Positions 22,492-34,884 are shown, counted from the stretch's first letter. The stretch: DNA of 64,000 bases from Siderastrea radians (GCA_964017195.1 OZ024894.1:37395865-37459864), one strand, 5' to 3'. The notes: generated by a model not told the origin, from the sequence alone. Made by a program: numbers and translations.

Positions 22492-22968
22492 CAGTGAAAT
22501 CACAATAGCGTATAGTTCGGGCGGAATAAAAACTAGATAAATCAAAGCGAGACTTGTCAGATCTCAAACCATATAAGTAAACAAGTCGAATTAATACATG
22601 CAAATGTGTTCCAAATCTTTCTAGTACGCAGCCTGTGCTTTTATACTTCATTGATCGTTCAACGCTTAAGGATAAAGCTAAGACGAACTGCCTACGTTCC
22701 CGAGTTTCCAAAGAGGATCAACGCTAAAGAGGATACTTGAAACATTTTTCAAATCACGAAGTGGACCATGGTGTTTTTGAGGCATATTTTTATTTTCGGC
22801 TGTACGATCTACGGTCAGATGCTTTGCAGTTGCTGTTTTATTTCACTAGATCATCTCCACGGATGCTTAAACCGCCTTTAGTAGGTGTGGATATAAAACT
22901 GTCGTGACTTTGGAGAAACTAGGCGAAATCTTTTCGTAGAACCGGTAAAGAACAGAGGAAAGGATAAT

Positions 22969-23115
22969 ATGCACTCTGTAAAGGAAAAAGCACGCAACTT
23001 GGAAACAGTTTTTAACGAAGACTCGTCGCCGAGTTTGGATTTTATGGCAGTCGAGCCTGCAGCATCACAAAAAGCGGCTGCTCTTGCAAATTGGAGGGAG
23101 AAAAAGGCGCGCGTT
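22969..23115 (+). repeat. internal inverted repeat of the MULE-like element, right copy, with a short open frame
   Basis: Inverted partner of 21479-21606. Read on the plus strand it gives a short ATG frame (MHSVKEKARNLETVFNEDSS, continuing through SQKAAALANWREKKAR to a stop). The left copy is broken in this frame. It may be a captured gene fragment; I do not recognise the source. Confidence 0.65.
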
Positions 23116-23128
23116 TCAGTTTTAACTT

Positions 23129-23270
23129 CTTACTAACTGAGCGCGAGGGCCGAACTGGGGAATATTGGCACGAGATCGTGGTAGTACGAACCGAGCACAG
23201 TGAGGTCCGTACAAGAACGACCGAGGGCCAATATTCCCCAGTATGGTCCCGAGCAAGTGAAGTTAGTAAG
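23129..23270. mobile_element. hairpin MITE, 142 bp
   Basis: Termini CTTACTAACT and AGTTAGTAAG are inverted, followed by arms ACTGGGGAATATTGGC and GCCAATATTCCCCAGT. It is inserted inside the 3.2 kb MULE-like element. Confidence 0.85.
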
Positions 23271-24895
23271 TAGTTTATTATATGGCATCATTTTTCGTAC
23301 GAAACAACACTTCCGGTAGTTCATTCAAGTCAATTTCCGGCGCGATGTCACACTGAGCCAGCGATTTTAACTGGCTTTTGAAAACAGTTTGATGATCGTT
23401 GCTGTCGATCGGCGAAAACTTGCGTGGCTCTTGAATGAAAAATGCTCCGCTTCTATGATACGTGTCAGTTTTCGTCGTCCTCTACAACACAAGATAGTTA
23501 TATTTGAAAATACTTCTTCGTTGTGGGCGGAGACAACTTGGGAAAAAGAAGAATAATGAAACACCGCGATAAAATCTCACAAACGTGCTTCTCAAATTGG
23601 AAATTGTGGCAGTGTGTTAGTCTGTAACGTGAACGAAGGAACTCTCGAACTTTGAAAAAGGACACTTAGAATATCTGTTCGTCAAATACTGTTAGTTGTT
23701 TGCCCCAATGGCTTTTTGGAAAACCTTCTGGATGCTGAGTGCAAATTTTCGTCGCACCTAACAAACTTGTTTTCATGCGCGAGCTACAGCGAAAGCAGAC
23801 TCGTAAAGAAGCTAGAATTATTTTCAAGGACGTGCAATACAAGAGCAAAAATCTCGCTGAGGAATCAAGGTAAACTTTTAGTTTAATACGCGTAGCGTTA
23901 ATTTGTTCTTGTGAAAAGCGCTGACTGAAGCGATGGCCTATATAAGCTAGACAAGAAGGTGATCGTTTCCTTTCGATTTAGAGTTGCTGATAAAAGCCAT
24001 TTCCTAGTTGTTTACAAGTTTTCATTTTTTTTCGCCAAGAGGCTTTCTTGCAAGAAACGTACTCTTTTGTTAATGCTGAATTTTAATGATTATTGTTCAA
24101 GTCTCGTCCGATTTACTCCGCTCTTTATAGCTCAGTACACTCTATAGCCGTACAAAAAACACTCAACACACACTGAAGAAAGTTGGCCATGCTTTTTGAT
24201 TCACTGCTGACGAGTTTTTTGAAGAGCGTTTTTTCTAAACAGACCTCGTTCATTTGTTTTGTGCCACCTCCAAACTTTTACTTTTTTATCTTCTTGCGTT
24301 TTCGCAGTTTGAATTTTGCGGGAGTGCGAGAAAAAATATCCAAGAGGACTGTTTCCATGGTAATGGTCCGTACTGTAAAATCCCGACCGAAAACTAAACA
24401 ATCAGAGTGCTCCATTTAGCCCTGAGAATCGCTTGTCATATAAAAAATTATTACTTTGAGTCATTCCACAGTATTACATTTCGCGTAATTATGCCATTCC
24501 CCAACTCATGCTACATGCCATTCCGCAATCTCATGATCATGCCTCCTTTTACCCTCACCAAATTTGCGACGTACCTTACGCTTGTGATAGCTCAATTTTT
24601 GAAAAGCGACTGTGAAGATCTTTTTGAGGGGCTTGGGTTCTTTTTGAGGGCTTGTCTCAATTAAGTAAATGGGTCTATTATTGACATTTTTTAAAATTAT
24701 AATTAAACTTGATGTAAATACGTCTGTTGACCTGCACCCTTCCAAAGCGGCTCTGTGATTGGTCCGCTTGCATTTTGGCTCCGCATTTCTCTACCGAGTG
24801 TACCGAGCCAATCACATATTCACAGATTTTCTCGAGGGAGAAGTGAGAGGACCCTGGGAACGAGATTTGTCCACATTGTATCGTACCTTGGTCGT

Positions 24896-25090
24896 CTTGG
24901 CTGTTAAGAGTGAATGTCAGTAAAAATCAAAGAAAAACCGTAAAATCGCAGCCACGGTCAAAAAATCGATTTCGCTCATTTGTTGTCTACAACAAGTTTA
25001 AGGTACTAAACAAAGTGAAATGGGGTTAGTTTTTTTGAAATATCCATTTTGAACAATATTAACGGTTAAAAACCATCTGATCGAATTTGG
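24896..25090 (+). repeat. dispersed repeat, inverted partner at 33795-33985
   Basis: Shares GTTAAGAGTGAATGTCAGTA, AAAATCAAAGAAAA, CCACGGTCAAAAAATC, AAAGTGAAATGG and AACGGTTAAAAAC with the reverse complement of 33795-33985. Unknown element family. Confidence 0.75.
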
Positions 25091-26127
25091 CGGTGCGCGA
25101 GCCCAAAATTTTGCACTTTTTGCAAGATTCCCGTTCCAAATAAAATACAACAGCCAGCCTTCTACAGCTACAAATGTACACACTGGGTCTTATTTAATTG
25201 GGATATGGTGTTCTTTTTCGTCTCAGGGTCTTCCTGAAGAAAAAAAGCACAAAGTTTGAAGTTATATTTTCAGCCGTTCGATTACACGCCAAAGCATGCC
25301 CGAAACAGCTTCGTAGAAATGTATGTAGTAGTGCATCAAAATGTCTAACATTGTAGACTTAGAGTCTTGAAACATAGTTCTAAAAAGTTATTGTTTTGTA
25401 TTTCTGGGACCTTCTCATTTGTAAATGCGAACGCCAACTGAATTTTGGCAAAACACAAGTGACGCCATAACGCAATTCAATAACATTAAAAGTGCGGCAT
25501 GCGATAAACACGGAAATCTTCGTTCAGTAACATCTAATATCTGATTAAAATCACTCAAATTAGGTGAATCAGGTAAATAATATTGTTTTGCATCCCTCCT
25601 GTTAAATAAAGCTTAAATGTGTACAACTAAAACAGCTAAAATAGATCGATTACACGCGACGACCGAATTAACATAGTCATGATTGAATCTTGTTTTATAC
25701 ACGCAAGCTCGGTTACATGTAACTGAATTATGCCGCACAGCACGAAACCAAACTACTTTCACCGGGACTCACAGCGATAAAATGACCTTTAGATCAAACC
25801 GTTTTGCCGATGTCTTGAAATTCACCTCAAAACTGGTGTATTTTATAATAGATCACTGACTCAGTTTATGAGACTTACCAGCCTGACGGCTGTCAGTTGT
25901 CGATAACACGTAAAGCCAAGTCTTGTAAACATCCCTAGTCGATTTTCTCCACAAGCACTTTTTACTTTAAAAGTTCTCATTATGGACTTTTTACGGTCCG
26001 CTATCATTCTGGTTTGGACTCAAATAAGTCAAGAAACAATACCAATTGTTCCAATTCTTTCCCCCGTGACTACTCAAAATAGACGTGTCACGAAACATGC
26101 AGTTATACGTCAATTGAACTTACTAAC

Positions 26128-26349
26128 AGGGACGTACCATAACTGAGAAAAGTGAGGCGGGGGTAGGGAATTTTCGAGCTGCACAATTTTTTTTCGTTGA
26201 CATTTCCTTTGCAGGGATATTTTTTCCGTATTCAAGAACTTCTTTTCTGGGCTACTCGCTGTGTATGATTTTTTTTCTCATAACGTTCCCTTGCTTGATT
26301 TTTTTTTGTTCTCCCCCCCCCCCAATAACTTTTCTAATGGTCCGTCCCT
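26128..26349. mobile_element. MITE with AGGGACG termini
   Basis: Ends AGGGACGTACCAT and (complement of the right end) AGGGACGGACCATTAG, followed by AGAAAAGT on both sides and a G/C-run just inside. About 222 bp, non-coding. Confidence 0.65.
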
Positions 26350-29163
26350 AATGCGACAGCAAAGCGAACGGTAAACAAGAAAAACGCGCGCAAAATTATT
26401 ATTTGTGAGTCTCGACTATTGAAGAAACAAATGAAACACGCACATTTGATTACTCATGGGAAACACTCATTGCTACCCAAGTAAGAAAGCTAAGAACCTC
26501 TTCATTTTGTTTAAAATACTAGTGGCAAAAACTATTAATCAAAAAAGGGTCCCAACTTCTATAGAGAATGTTTTGCTCATTCTTCGTCTTTGCAGGTGGT
26601 GTTTGCGGCGTAGATAAGGCCATCCCCGTGAAATGTTTTGTTTCCCATCGCTCTCTGTCTTGTAAATGTGGGAGGGTCAGTCGGTAAAGGTTTATTTTAC
26701 ATGAAGTCACTTTGAGATGTGTACAAAGCATAAATTAGGAAATAACAGAGGAAGTGGAGAGGGAAACCAAATAACTCAGAAGCTTTCTATTTGTTTTTGT
26801 TTTTGTTTTTGTTTTTTTTTGGAGTTGTTGAAAAAAAAATTGCGTCCGTGGGGATGGCCTAACTGGCGACAGAAATTGTTCATCTGCGGACATACCAATA
26901 TCATCCTGCGAAAAAGACATCAGTAGTCACAAGACGTTTTTGAAGCTCTCCAGGGTTGAAAAAGAAGCTGGTTTGATTTAAGCGAGATGTGGAATTTTTC
27001 TGAGTCCAAAGCATTTTTCGAAAATTGCCATTTGTCTGTCTTATTGATAAAGTCTTGGGATAGGATGGGGGTGAGCGAGAAATTATGTTGTGTTCCTCAG
27101 AAAATGTCGGGCTATAAAAAGTAGGTACCACAAGCGGAAAGGGAGATTAACTTGCTAACTTCCAGGAAGCTGTATGAACTAACAAAACAACATATCCCGG
27201 TTGTTTCTTGTAATTGATTATAGTTTTATTGCCCTAGCTTTTCGAATTTTCAGGATAAATCCTTCCCATTCTGCTATTTTTTTAATCGACCCCACTCCTT
27301 CTCGTCTTCTATCCCTTGCTTCCAACTTCCCCCTCCTCCCCCCCCCCCCTAAAAAGAAAATTACTTATTAAAAATTGTAAGAAAATAGAGACTAGCTCAG
27401 CAGTCGCCCGTAAGTACTGAGTTTTTGCATTTGGCATTTCTGAACATAATCTGGGATCTATTTTTACAACTTGATCATGATACTGAACCAAAAAATGGCC
27501 GGAGAAAAACAGCCTGCATAGCAAGCATTTCCGAGTGAAAATTGCACCCGCCCCAATTTTTACGCGGTAAAAAAAGCAGAAAATGCTTCCAACCTGCGGA
27601 AAACCCTACGGAAACGCTTGTTACGAAGGTTAAAAACCTTAAAAAACACGATGTTGAGAGGACAACAGGATGGTACGTGTGAGGTGTATAAGAGAATCTG
27701 TTTCAGGACGGAAAAGTTAGAGGATAACCTGCGCACACACGACTCAAATTTCTTTCCTGCGTTGCGGCAAAGATGCGGGTAGGCTAGTTAGTGGATATTA
27801 TACTGTTCCCTGTCTGTGAACTTAACGTACAAATCTACTTTGTGCAACGTAAATAAATGTATTTGTGTGGTTTCAGCTTTGCGAGGAACTTGTTTTTTTG
27901 CAGTATAACCAGGCCACATTTAGTCGAAGCCGATGGTTTGTTTGGACGGAGCCCTTACTCATCCTCCTGCATATGCATGCTGTCTAAAACAACGTCAGTA
28001 GTAGAAGCGAACAGAAGTGAAATTTCTCGAGGCATGTGCGCAAAGCTACTTGAACGTGCAACACTGGAATACTCAACGGCAAATACTGTCTTTTATAGCA
28101 GACAAATTGTCTCTCAATGAGTTACGACAATTCTTCCCAACGATCACCAGCTATCGCTACAATATCGCGCGACTCCTTAGCTTGTTTCATAGGAGGGCTG
28201 CTCCCGTACCTCGTAATGAGACCAGAAGAATGCGAATTAAGCCCACAAAGACTTGACTTCATTTATTACGAGTCCCCACGTATTTTTAGGATGTCCCTTT
28301 TAGCGAACAGTTCCTGAAAATGCCAACATGTGAGACAATAAGAATTCCAAACGTTATCAGCCAGAACGAGAACATCAGAGCGTATTGTTCAACAATATCA
28401 ACAATATTGTTGTTAGACCAACTTCGAGTCTAGGAGCAAGAGAACACTAAACAGAAGTCTGGCTGCATGTTGGGCTTCTGTTCGAAAGTCTATCTCCTTT
28501 TTAGGACAGGAGTTCCTTGCTAGCTTCGGACAAACGTGCTAGCTCGAGAGTGAGCATTGGGATCTGACAGTCTTATTTCATGGGCCAAGTTCGAAGGAGC
28601 TATACAATCACCAATTTAAGTTCTAGTTCCTCCATTCCAGCGTATAACAAGTGGGCGAACTTTTAGAGCTGTCAGGCACAGACACTTTAAGAAAGCCTCT
28701 CTGCACTCTTCTTCAGAATACCTGCCTGGAGGCAATTTTTATGACAGGGTGGAGGGCTTGGTCTTCCCTGCTCTGAAGAAAGAAGCGTGACAGCGTACGG
28801 CCATTTTACCTACCTGTAGGCATACCGCACAGCACTGTAAGAGGAAACTCTGTATGATAAAGCAAAGAGATTGTACGCTTGTAAGTTGACGGAGGTTTAC
28901 GAATGAATTCGTACTCTTCAGAGTAACCTGCAGACTGGTGATGGATAACCGCCGCCTTCAAAGGGTTGGGCCTTGAAGACTAGGGAGCTTACGAATTGAC
29001 GACTTTCGCACGACGACGCCGTTGGGTCCCGTCATAGTCCCGCGTCGCCGTCCTGCAGAAATTTGAATTTACGATTTTATTGAAGACGACGACGTTGGTT
29101 GGCGCGCGTCAGGCAAGTTTGTTTTCTTCTTTTCGCGATTAAAGCAGTGTTGTGCAAACCAAA

Positions 29164-30243
29164 ATGTCCAACTTCAGAGAAATAAGAGTATGTATTGCAT
29201 ACGCTTATGGAAACAGATTTATAAACGAGCAAGAGTTTGTACTTTTATACGATGCTTACAAGTCAACAAATCCAGACTTTCCGTACTGGAACTACGAAAG
29301 ATTCGATTTAGACGAGAAAACGAACGACGAATGCAAGGCCGAGTTTCGTTTCGACAGGAAGGACATTTATAAACTTGCTGAACAGCTGCAGTTACCTGAC
29401 GAAATAACAACTTACAATGGTTTAGTTGTAGCCTCGGTGCCTGCATTATGCATGTATCTTAAACGCTTTGCTTATCCTTGCCGATATGGAGATTTGGTTT
29501 GTCATTTTGCTAGACCGGTTCCTGAGCTTTCCATCATAGCAAACCACATGATGGACTTAATTTACGGTCGGTGGCATCATCTCCTTACAAGATATAACCA
29601 CGATTTGCTCTCCCCTCCCAAGCTTCTTCAATATGCTAATGTAATACAACAGGCAGGAGCTGCCCTTGATAACTGCTGGGGATTCGTGGATGGAACTGTA
29701 CGTCCAGTTTGCAGGCCTAACGAAAACCAGAGAGTCATTTACAATGGCCATAAACGAGTTCACTCCATCAAGTTTCAGGCTGTCGCTTTACCTAATGGAT
29801 TAGTGGGGAGCCTGTTCGGCCCAATTGAGGGAAGACGTCATGACAGTTTTATGCTAGCTGCCTCGGGATTTTTGCAAGACTTGCAGAGGTTTTCCAACTG
29901 CCCCGTAAAAGGCCGCCCTCTTTGTGTGTACGGAGACCCCGCCTACCCGATACGAGCACACCTACAAAGGCCCTACAAGGGCGCAGTGTTGACCCCAGCT
30001 CAACAAGATTTCAACACCTCGATGAGCACAGTCCGCTCTTCCGTGGAGTGGATATTTGGGGACATCGTTAACTATTTTAAATTCTTAGATTTTAAAAAGA
30101 ACCTTAAAATCGGTTTGAGTGCTGTGGGCAAAATGTATGTAGCGTGTGCGTTAATGCAGAATGCACGAAGTATTTTATATGGTTCTGTCACCTCTGAGTA
30201 TTTTGGTCTAGATCCGCCATCCTTAGAGGAATACTTTATTTGA
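29164..30243 (+). CDS. Harbinger transposase (DDE_Tnp_4 / HARBI1-like)
   Basis: 359 residues from the ATG at 29164; an earlier GTG at 29152 is not needed. The protein cuts and rejoins DNA at the element's TIRs, together with the Myb-like partner. Catalytic triad as seen: D176 in CWGFVDGTVRP, D258 in VYGDPAYP, E295 in SSVEWIFG. It also has NGHKRVHSIKFQAVALPNG and GRRHDSFML, the usual HARBI1-type core motifs, and an N-terminal helical region (residues 1-120). The length is normal for the family (about 350-450). No frameshift or stop. TAs near 30260-30300 are followed by scattered AATAAA-like signals (30380). Confidence 0.95.
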   Translation: MSNFREIRVCIAYAYGNRFINEQEFVLLYDAYKSTNPDFPYWNYERFDLDEKTNDECKAEFRFDRKDIYKLAEQLQLPDEITTYNGLVVASVPALCMYLKRFAYPCRYGDLVCHFARPVPELSIIANHMMDLIYGRWHHLLTRYNHDLLSPPKLLQYANVIQQAGAALDNCWGFVDGTVRPVCRPNENQRVIYNGHKRVHSIKFQAVALPNGLVGSLFGPIEGRRHDSFMLAASGFLQDLQRFSNCPVKGRPLCVYGDPAYPIRAHLQRPYKGAVLTPAQQDFNTSMSTVRSSVEWIFGDIVNYFKFLDFKKNLKIGLSAVGKMYVACALMQNARSILYGSVTSEYFGLDPPSLEEYFI

Positions 30244-30598
30244 TGCAATGTTCTTGAGATGCATTTGTAATAGTACTCTAGTTATACAACATGAAAACTC
30301 TGACTGCTTGAAATTTTCGAAATATACAAGCATTCAAGTTCAAAATAGAAAAACACCTAGCAGTGAAATAAGGAAATACAATAAAGTGTAAAAATCAACA
30401 ACTCTTTACGAATGCTAAGGTGTACAGAATATCATAGAAAAATAACTACTTCAAAATTATTGCCCCTTCTTTGAAGCTCAATAACTCAATGCAAGATTTC
30501 AACGTCAAAATCAAACACAACGTACAAAGAACCAACAGCTATTTATGAATGCTGAGACGCACAAAATATTTTTTACGTCAACAATAACTGCTGCAAAA

Positions 30599-31330
30599 CT
30601 ATTTTTCCTTTTTTAAAAGTTCAATAACTGCCTGTGATTGTGCTTGCTGGCTGTTAAACATCATCTGCATCATCTGCATAAACTGCTGTTGTTGCTGTTG
30701 CTGTTGCTGCATCTGTAACTGCTGTTGATCTCGCAACTGAGTGAACAGTGCCTGCTGAGTAGTCATGCCAGCTTCATCATGTTTTCTCTTTGCCTCCAGC
30801 TCTTCCTTCCTTAACTGCTCTGACTTTTCTGCTGCCTCTCTTAGATAGTCAAGCGTGTCAGTGCTTTTTTGGCGCTTCTTTCGCGGCTCGTCCTTTCCAG
30901 TTCGCTTCTTAGTCTGAGCTAACCGCTCCATGGCCCTCTCCCTCATCTCCTCGCCTGTTGCCTTATCCTGGTCGTTCTTTTTCTGATCCTCAACTGATTC
31001 TTTGGTGTGCTTAGCTTCTTCCTCGTCTCTTCTCTCTAGATAGTCCTCCATTGCCTGGTCTATCTCTCTGAATTCGGGCGAAATTCCCGAGCCCCTCTCA
31101 GCCTCCCTTTTCCTGGCCTTTGCATCTCGTTCAAGTATCTTCAAGCGATCCCTCAAACTCTTTGGCGACACGAAAAATTTGGGCTCTTTGATGTTGTTTA
31201 GGATTTTACAAATCTCCTCTAAGCAGTTGCCCCGCTCTCTAGTGCCTGCACGAAACTTCCAGAGCTCCCAACTATGGATCTCACAACCAAGCAAGGAGTC
31301 ATGTTGAACTGTCCATTTCATTTTAGGCAT
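30599..31330 (-). CDS. Myb/SANT-like (trihelix-type) Harbinger accessory protein
   Basis: 243 residues from the ATG at 31330, just after a TTTTAACAG acceptor-like site, so an upstream 5' UTR exon is possible. The N-terminal ~80 residues (MPKMKWTVQHDSLLGCEIHS, then SWELWKFRAGTRERGNCLEE) have the tryptophan spacing of a Myb/SANT-like DNA-binding domain. The middle is a highly charged coiled coil rich in E/K/R with a basic nuclear signal (KKRTGKDEPRKKRQK). The C-terminus is a Gln/Met-rich stretch encoded by a CTG/TTG repeat (30680-30725). In known Harbinger elements this protein binds the TIRs and brings the transposase into the nucleus; its position convergent to the transposase fits that. Confidence 0.9.
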   Translation of the reverse strand: MPKMKWTVQHDSLLGCEIHSWELWKFRAGTRERGNCLEEICKILNNIKEPKFFVSPKSLRDRLKILERDAKARKREAERGSGISPEFREIDQAMEDYLERRDEEEAKHTKESVEDQKKNDQDKATGEEMRERAMERLAQTKKRTGKDEPRKKRQKSTDTLDYLREAAEKSEQLRKEELEAKRKHDEAGMTTQQALFTQLRDQQQLQMQQQQQQQQQFMQMMQMMFNSQQAQSQAVIELLKKEK

Positions 31331-32283
31331 TCTGTTAAAAGATGATTTAAAAAATATAAATACAACTTTTAAATAAGATAATGTACAGTAAATATAATTT
31401 TTTAAAAAATCGGCAATAACGTCCTCTGAGACCGGCCACAGCCACAAATCGTTGGGCGGTGTTGGATCTCTTGGACAGCTGGGCAAGTGAATTGTTTAAA
31501 ATGCGAAATATCTACGGCAGACTTAACAGCCGAAGCGACCAAAAATAGACAAAGCTTAGAAAACGAAAATTGCCCGACATTTACAAGCCTATGTAAGATG
31601 TCAAATGTGATACAGATCATCTGCTCGCTCGCATAGCAGAAAAGCCGAGACAAATTTGTGTTTCTACAACTTCAGGCTGGCTAAAAGATGACTCAGGACA
31701 AGAATAAAGAACCTCATCGAATTACAAGCTTAACTTTTTGAAATCTAGCAGCGTGTATTGCTTTCGGTCCCGGCTTCCAGTAAAATATTTTCCTATTTTA
31801 TTATAGACCCGACTATAAAATATACACCCCTTTTAATTTCTTTCAAAATTCGTTAAACAAAAGCAAATGTCTTATCCTTCAACAAGGTGTAATTAACATA
31901 AATGACTTTTTCATTCAGCAATCTCATCCTTACTTTTTCGTGTCACTTGGCGTTTCACTTGTCTCACTTGCCATGCTTCTACTCAGGGTATTTTGGGGCG
32001 TTACTTGAATGAAAACAGACAAAAAGTCAGAAACATTTATGTCAAGAACATATCCCTGATGTGATTCTTGAATTATCTGGCAGAATCCCCAGAAGTATCG
32101 AGAGAAAACTTCGAAAACTCACCTCACGTTCTTCTGTTTCGGCGACGCCGTAAATTTGCTCAAAACAACGTCGTCGACTTTGGCTCGACGCCGGCAACTG
32201 CCTACAAAAGCATGCGCAGTAGGCATGTCACGCAATCCAACGGCGTCGTCGTGCGAAAGTCGTCGATTCGTAAGCTCCCTACT

Positions 32284-34882
32284 ATCAGAAAGGAGACGTA
32301 ATATATGAATTTCATATATTAATATTCATTGAGACGTAATTCACTGGCAAGCAGAAAAAAAAATCTAACGGAGCAGTTTCAAAAAAGAGGGGAAACTGGA
32401 CATAAATGTAATCCTTACGACGTCAGTGAGGGACCAATCGGGGCGCGTCGATTTCAACCCGACAAGGTCTCAGTGCACAACAGATCACAGGCTTCTTTGG
32501 TCGTCTGCCAGCTAAGACACGCCGAGTGGAAAAAGCAGGAAAAGAGTGTGATAATGATGATATCGACTCTGCAGCTTAAGCCGAGGCTTACCACTGTGCA
32601 TAGCCTGCTACTTATTGTAATAAGGCCGTGGAAATTCAACTACGGAAACCTGTTCCAACAAGGCCTCAATGTTTGGCGTTCCCCGTTGTTTCGTCATGAA
32701 CCGGTCTGTGGATTCAATAAATCCTGTGCCTACACGTTCAGCAAGTCAGCAGGCTTGAAAACATAGCAGCTAGTGTGAAAGACATTGACAGCCTCACCTC
32801 TCCCCCACCCACCCCCTTTTCTGCGTCTCTCCCCTATTCGCGTCTCATGAAATAACTTTCTTTTGTTCTAGCCTTATGTACAAGGAAGTTATGTTTACTT
32901 TACTTCATTGTTGCAGAAAAAGCGAATGCGAATTATCTGGTCACCAGAAACCGGATAGGCAAAATCCGTCACGAATGTACGATCAGACGTTGCGTGACAT
33001 ACCAATGTGTTGATCTTCAATCTATCCGGCTCGCACCTGTTGTGGAGTTTCGGTTTATCGTCGCTCGTTTCAACCAAAAACCAAAGTTTAAAATTTTTCC
33101 CAAAAGCATTCCTTAATACATTTAAGATGTATTTTTATGGACGTTTCGAAGGAAGCAGTTAAAGTGCCGACATGTCCTAAACTGATTGGAAATCATACTG
33201 TCTGTGAAGACTCGCGAAGGAAGTTACGGTACGTTATTTGTAGATACCTTAAATTAACTTGAAAGAGTATAAGCAAAACAATGTAACAAGGAACGTTTGA
33301 AAAGCTTACGTTGGTTTTTACGAGGCAAGTTGCCGTATTCGTACCAAACATTTTTCTTGTTGAACACATACTGAGCGCTTTGTTGTATTTGAACATGACG
33401 CCATTTGTAATTTATCAGAAATTCACTTTGTGTTTGCATTGCAATATTAGAAGGTCCCAGAAAATTAAAACAACAATAATGAAGAACCATCTTTAAAGTA
33501 TCCTTGGATAAAGACTGGAAGATTTTAATGCACTACCACATGCATTTTCGTGGAGCAACTTTGGTCCATGTTTTTGGTATTTTTTACATTTCTCAAATGT
33601 CGCTTCGCAATCCATACCTTGCTCTTGCGAAAACAACGTGAGACAAAAAATACCGCTATATCTAGAATGAAGAAAGCCCAATATGTTTATTTATAGTAAG
33701 GGAAGTCTGGCTGTTACATTTTAATGAGCGTAGGAACTACCTGAAAAGTGCAACATTTCGAGGTCACGTAAACTGAAATTTGAATTTTATAGGTCGGTTC
33801 AGTTTTTAACCGTTTATTCCCGGTAAACAGAATATTTCAAGAAGTTAACACCATTTCACTTTCTTACATACATTAAGGTTCCTGTAGACAAAGAATGAGA
33901 CAAATTGATTTTTTGACCGTGGCCGCGGTTTTCTAAATTTTCTTTGATTTTTACTGACATTCACTCTTAACTTTTCTAAATTACATCTTTCATTTGGTCG
34001 TTTGCTTTCGTTTGGTTGGATCAAAACGCTTGTTCAACAAGCATACAACAGCAGCTGACTACTAAAGTAACACATGTATGATTAGGTAAGTTTGAACGTT
34101 TTTATTCTTCTAGTTCTTCCAGTGTTATTAAGTTTTTTTTTCCTGTCAATTTTTGACTATGTTGGCATGGCGAAAGGACAGTATTATGGAAAATTAATGG
34201 CGTCGTTTTTACTTAAACATGCAATCCCTCTAAGAAAGTCTTTAGCCAAGTTTTTCGAGAAAATGATGTCTGTCACCTATTGTAAGTTTATATATCTCTT
34301 ACCTTAAGCCTAAGTATACGTGAAGCGGATTAACTGTTCTCCACTCATCACGGAAAAACGGGAAAAACGGTTAGTTACAAACAGCCGCAACCACACCATT
34401 TCTATACTTTCCTGGCAAGGATGTGCGCAATTTGGTTTTAAATCGGAAAAATATATTTTGCGAGAATTTCCAGAAAAGTCGCACCTTTCTCTCATTAAGT
34501 GAACACCGCGCCATGTTGTGTGACTAATTTCAACGGCTGTCGTTAAGCTTACTTTTAGGGGACTCCACCTCAAGTCCACCTCTTTGATTGAGATTAATTT
34601 GCCCTGTGTTTTGCAAATGAGGCTAGCAAAGCGAGCTTCAATGAGGTCGCGAAGCAACCGAGCAAGCGACGAAGTTGCAAGAGGCCTCCTAACCTGAAAA
34701 GAATTTTAAGGACTTGGGAAAGTCAATCGTGTTGATGAGTGGTGAATTGTTCACGGGTACCAGCTAGTTTCTATGTTAAAACATGAAGAAGTTTCAGCAA
34801 ATGTAATCTACATTTGTTTAAGACTTAAGTAGTAATAGGTGGATTCGATTCCTACACCCATATTTTCCTCTTTTAAACCACT
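32284..34882. other. gene-free stretch
   Basis: Follows the Harbinger element. The plus-strand frame at 32329-32766 is long but has no recognisable domain or codon bias that I can support. It contains the inverted dispersed repeat at 33795-33985. A TATTAATATT palindrome is at about 32317. Confidence 0.45.
33795..33985 (-). repeat. dispersed repeat, inverted partner of 24896-25090
   Basis: Reverse-complement match with small indels to 24896-25090; the two copies flank the Harbinger element about 4-8 kb apart and in opposite orientation. Confidence 0.75.
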
Positions 34883-34884
34883 TA

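Larger units (their letters stand above)
21353..24570. mobile_element. 3.2 kb non-autonomous MULE-like element with exact 10 bp target duplication
   Basis: AATTTGCGAC occurs at 21353-21362 and 24561-24570, immediately outside inverted ends (left GGTAGGGGTAAAAG..., right complement GGTGAGGGTAAAAG...). The TIRs extend about 120 bp and include TGCGGAATGGCATGT, GGAATGGCATAATTACGC and CTGTGGAATGACTC in both. Long TIRs plus a 9-11 bp target duplication are the hallmark of Mutator-like elements. The interior has no transposase. It contains an internal inverted repeat (21479-21606 and 22969-23115) and two younger MITEs (22111-22491, 23129-23270). Confidence 0.8.
24571..28978. other. gene-poor repeat-derived stretch
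   Basis: No exon with splice and phase support was found on either strand. It includes a dispersed repeat (24896-25090), a MITE (26128-26349), a (TTTTTG)n run at about 26790-26819 and C-runs near 26313 and 27338. Frames such as 26901-27131 or 27857-28120 have no domain-like content. Confidence 0.5.
28979..32283. mobile_element. complete PIF/Harbinger DNA transposon, 3.3 kb
   Basis: The element spans 28982-32280. TIRs of about 44 bp with one mismatch begin AGGGAGCTTACGAAT at both ends. The 3 bp ACT target duplication is exact (28979-28981 and 32281-32283), as expected for PIF/Harbinger. Inside are the two proteins this superfamily needs: a DDE transposase on the plus strand (29164-30243) and a Myb/SANT-like protein on the minus strand (30599-31330), convergent. 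Both frames are intact, so this may be a young or still-active copy. Confidence 0.93.

Noticed and set aside
30599..31486. Longer 295-codon start for the Myb-like protein
   Set aside because: The extra 52 codons cross a TTTTAACAG acceptor-like site and are hydrophobic low-complexity; MPKMKW at 31330 fits the family start.
32329..32766. Plus-strand 145-codon frame
   Set aside because: No recognisable domain and no relation to flanking elements; chance frame more likely.
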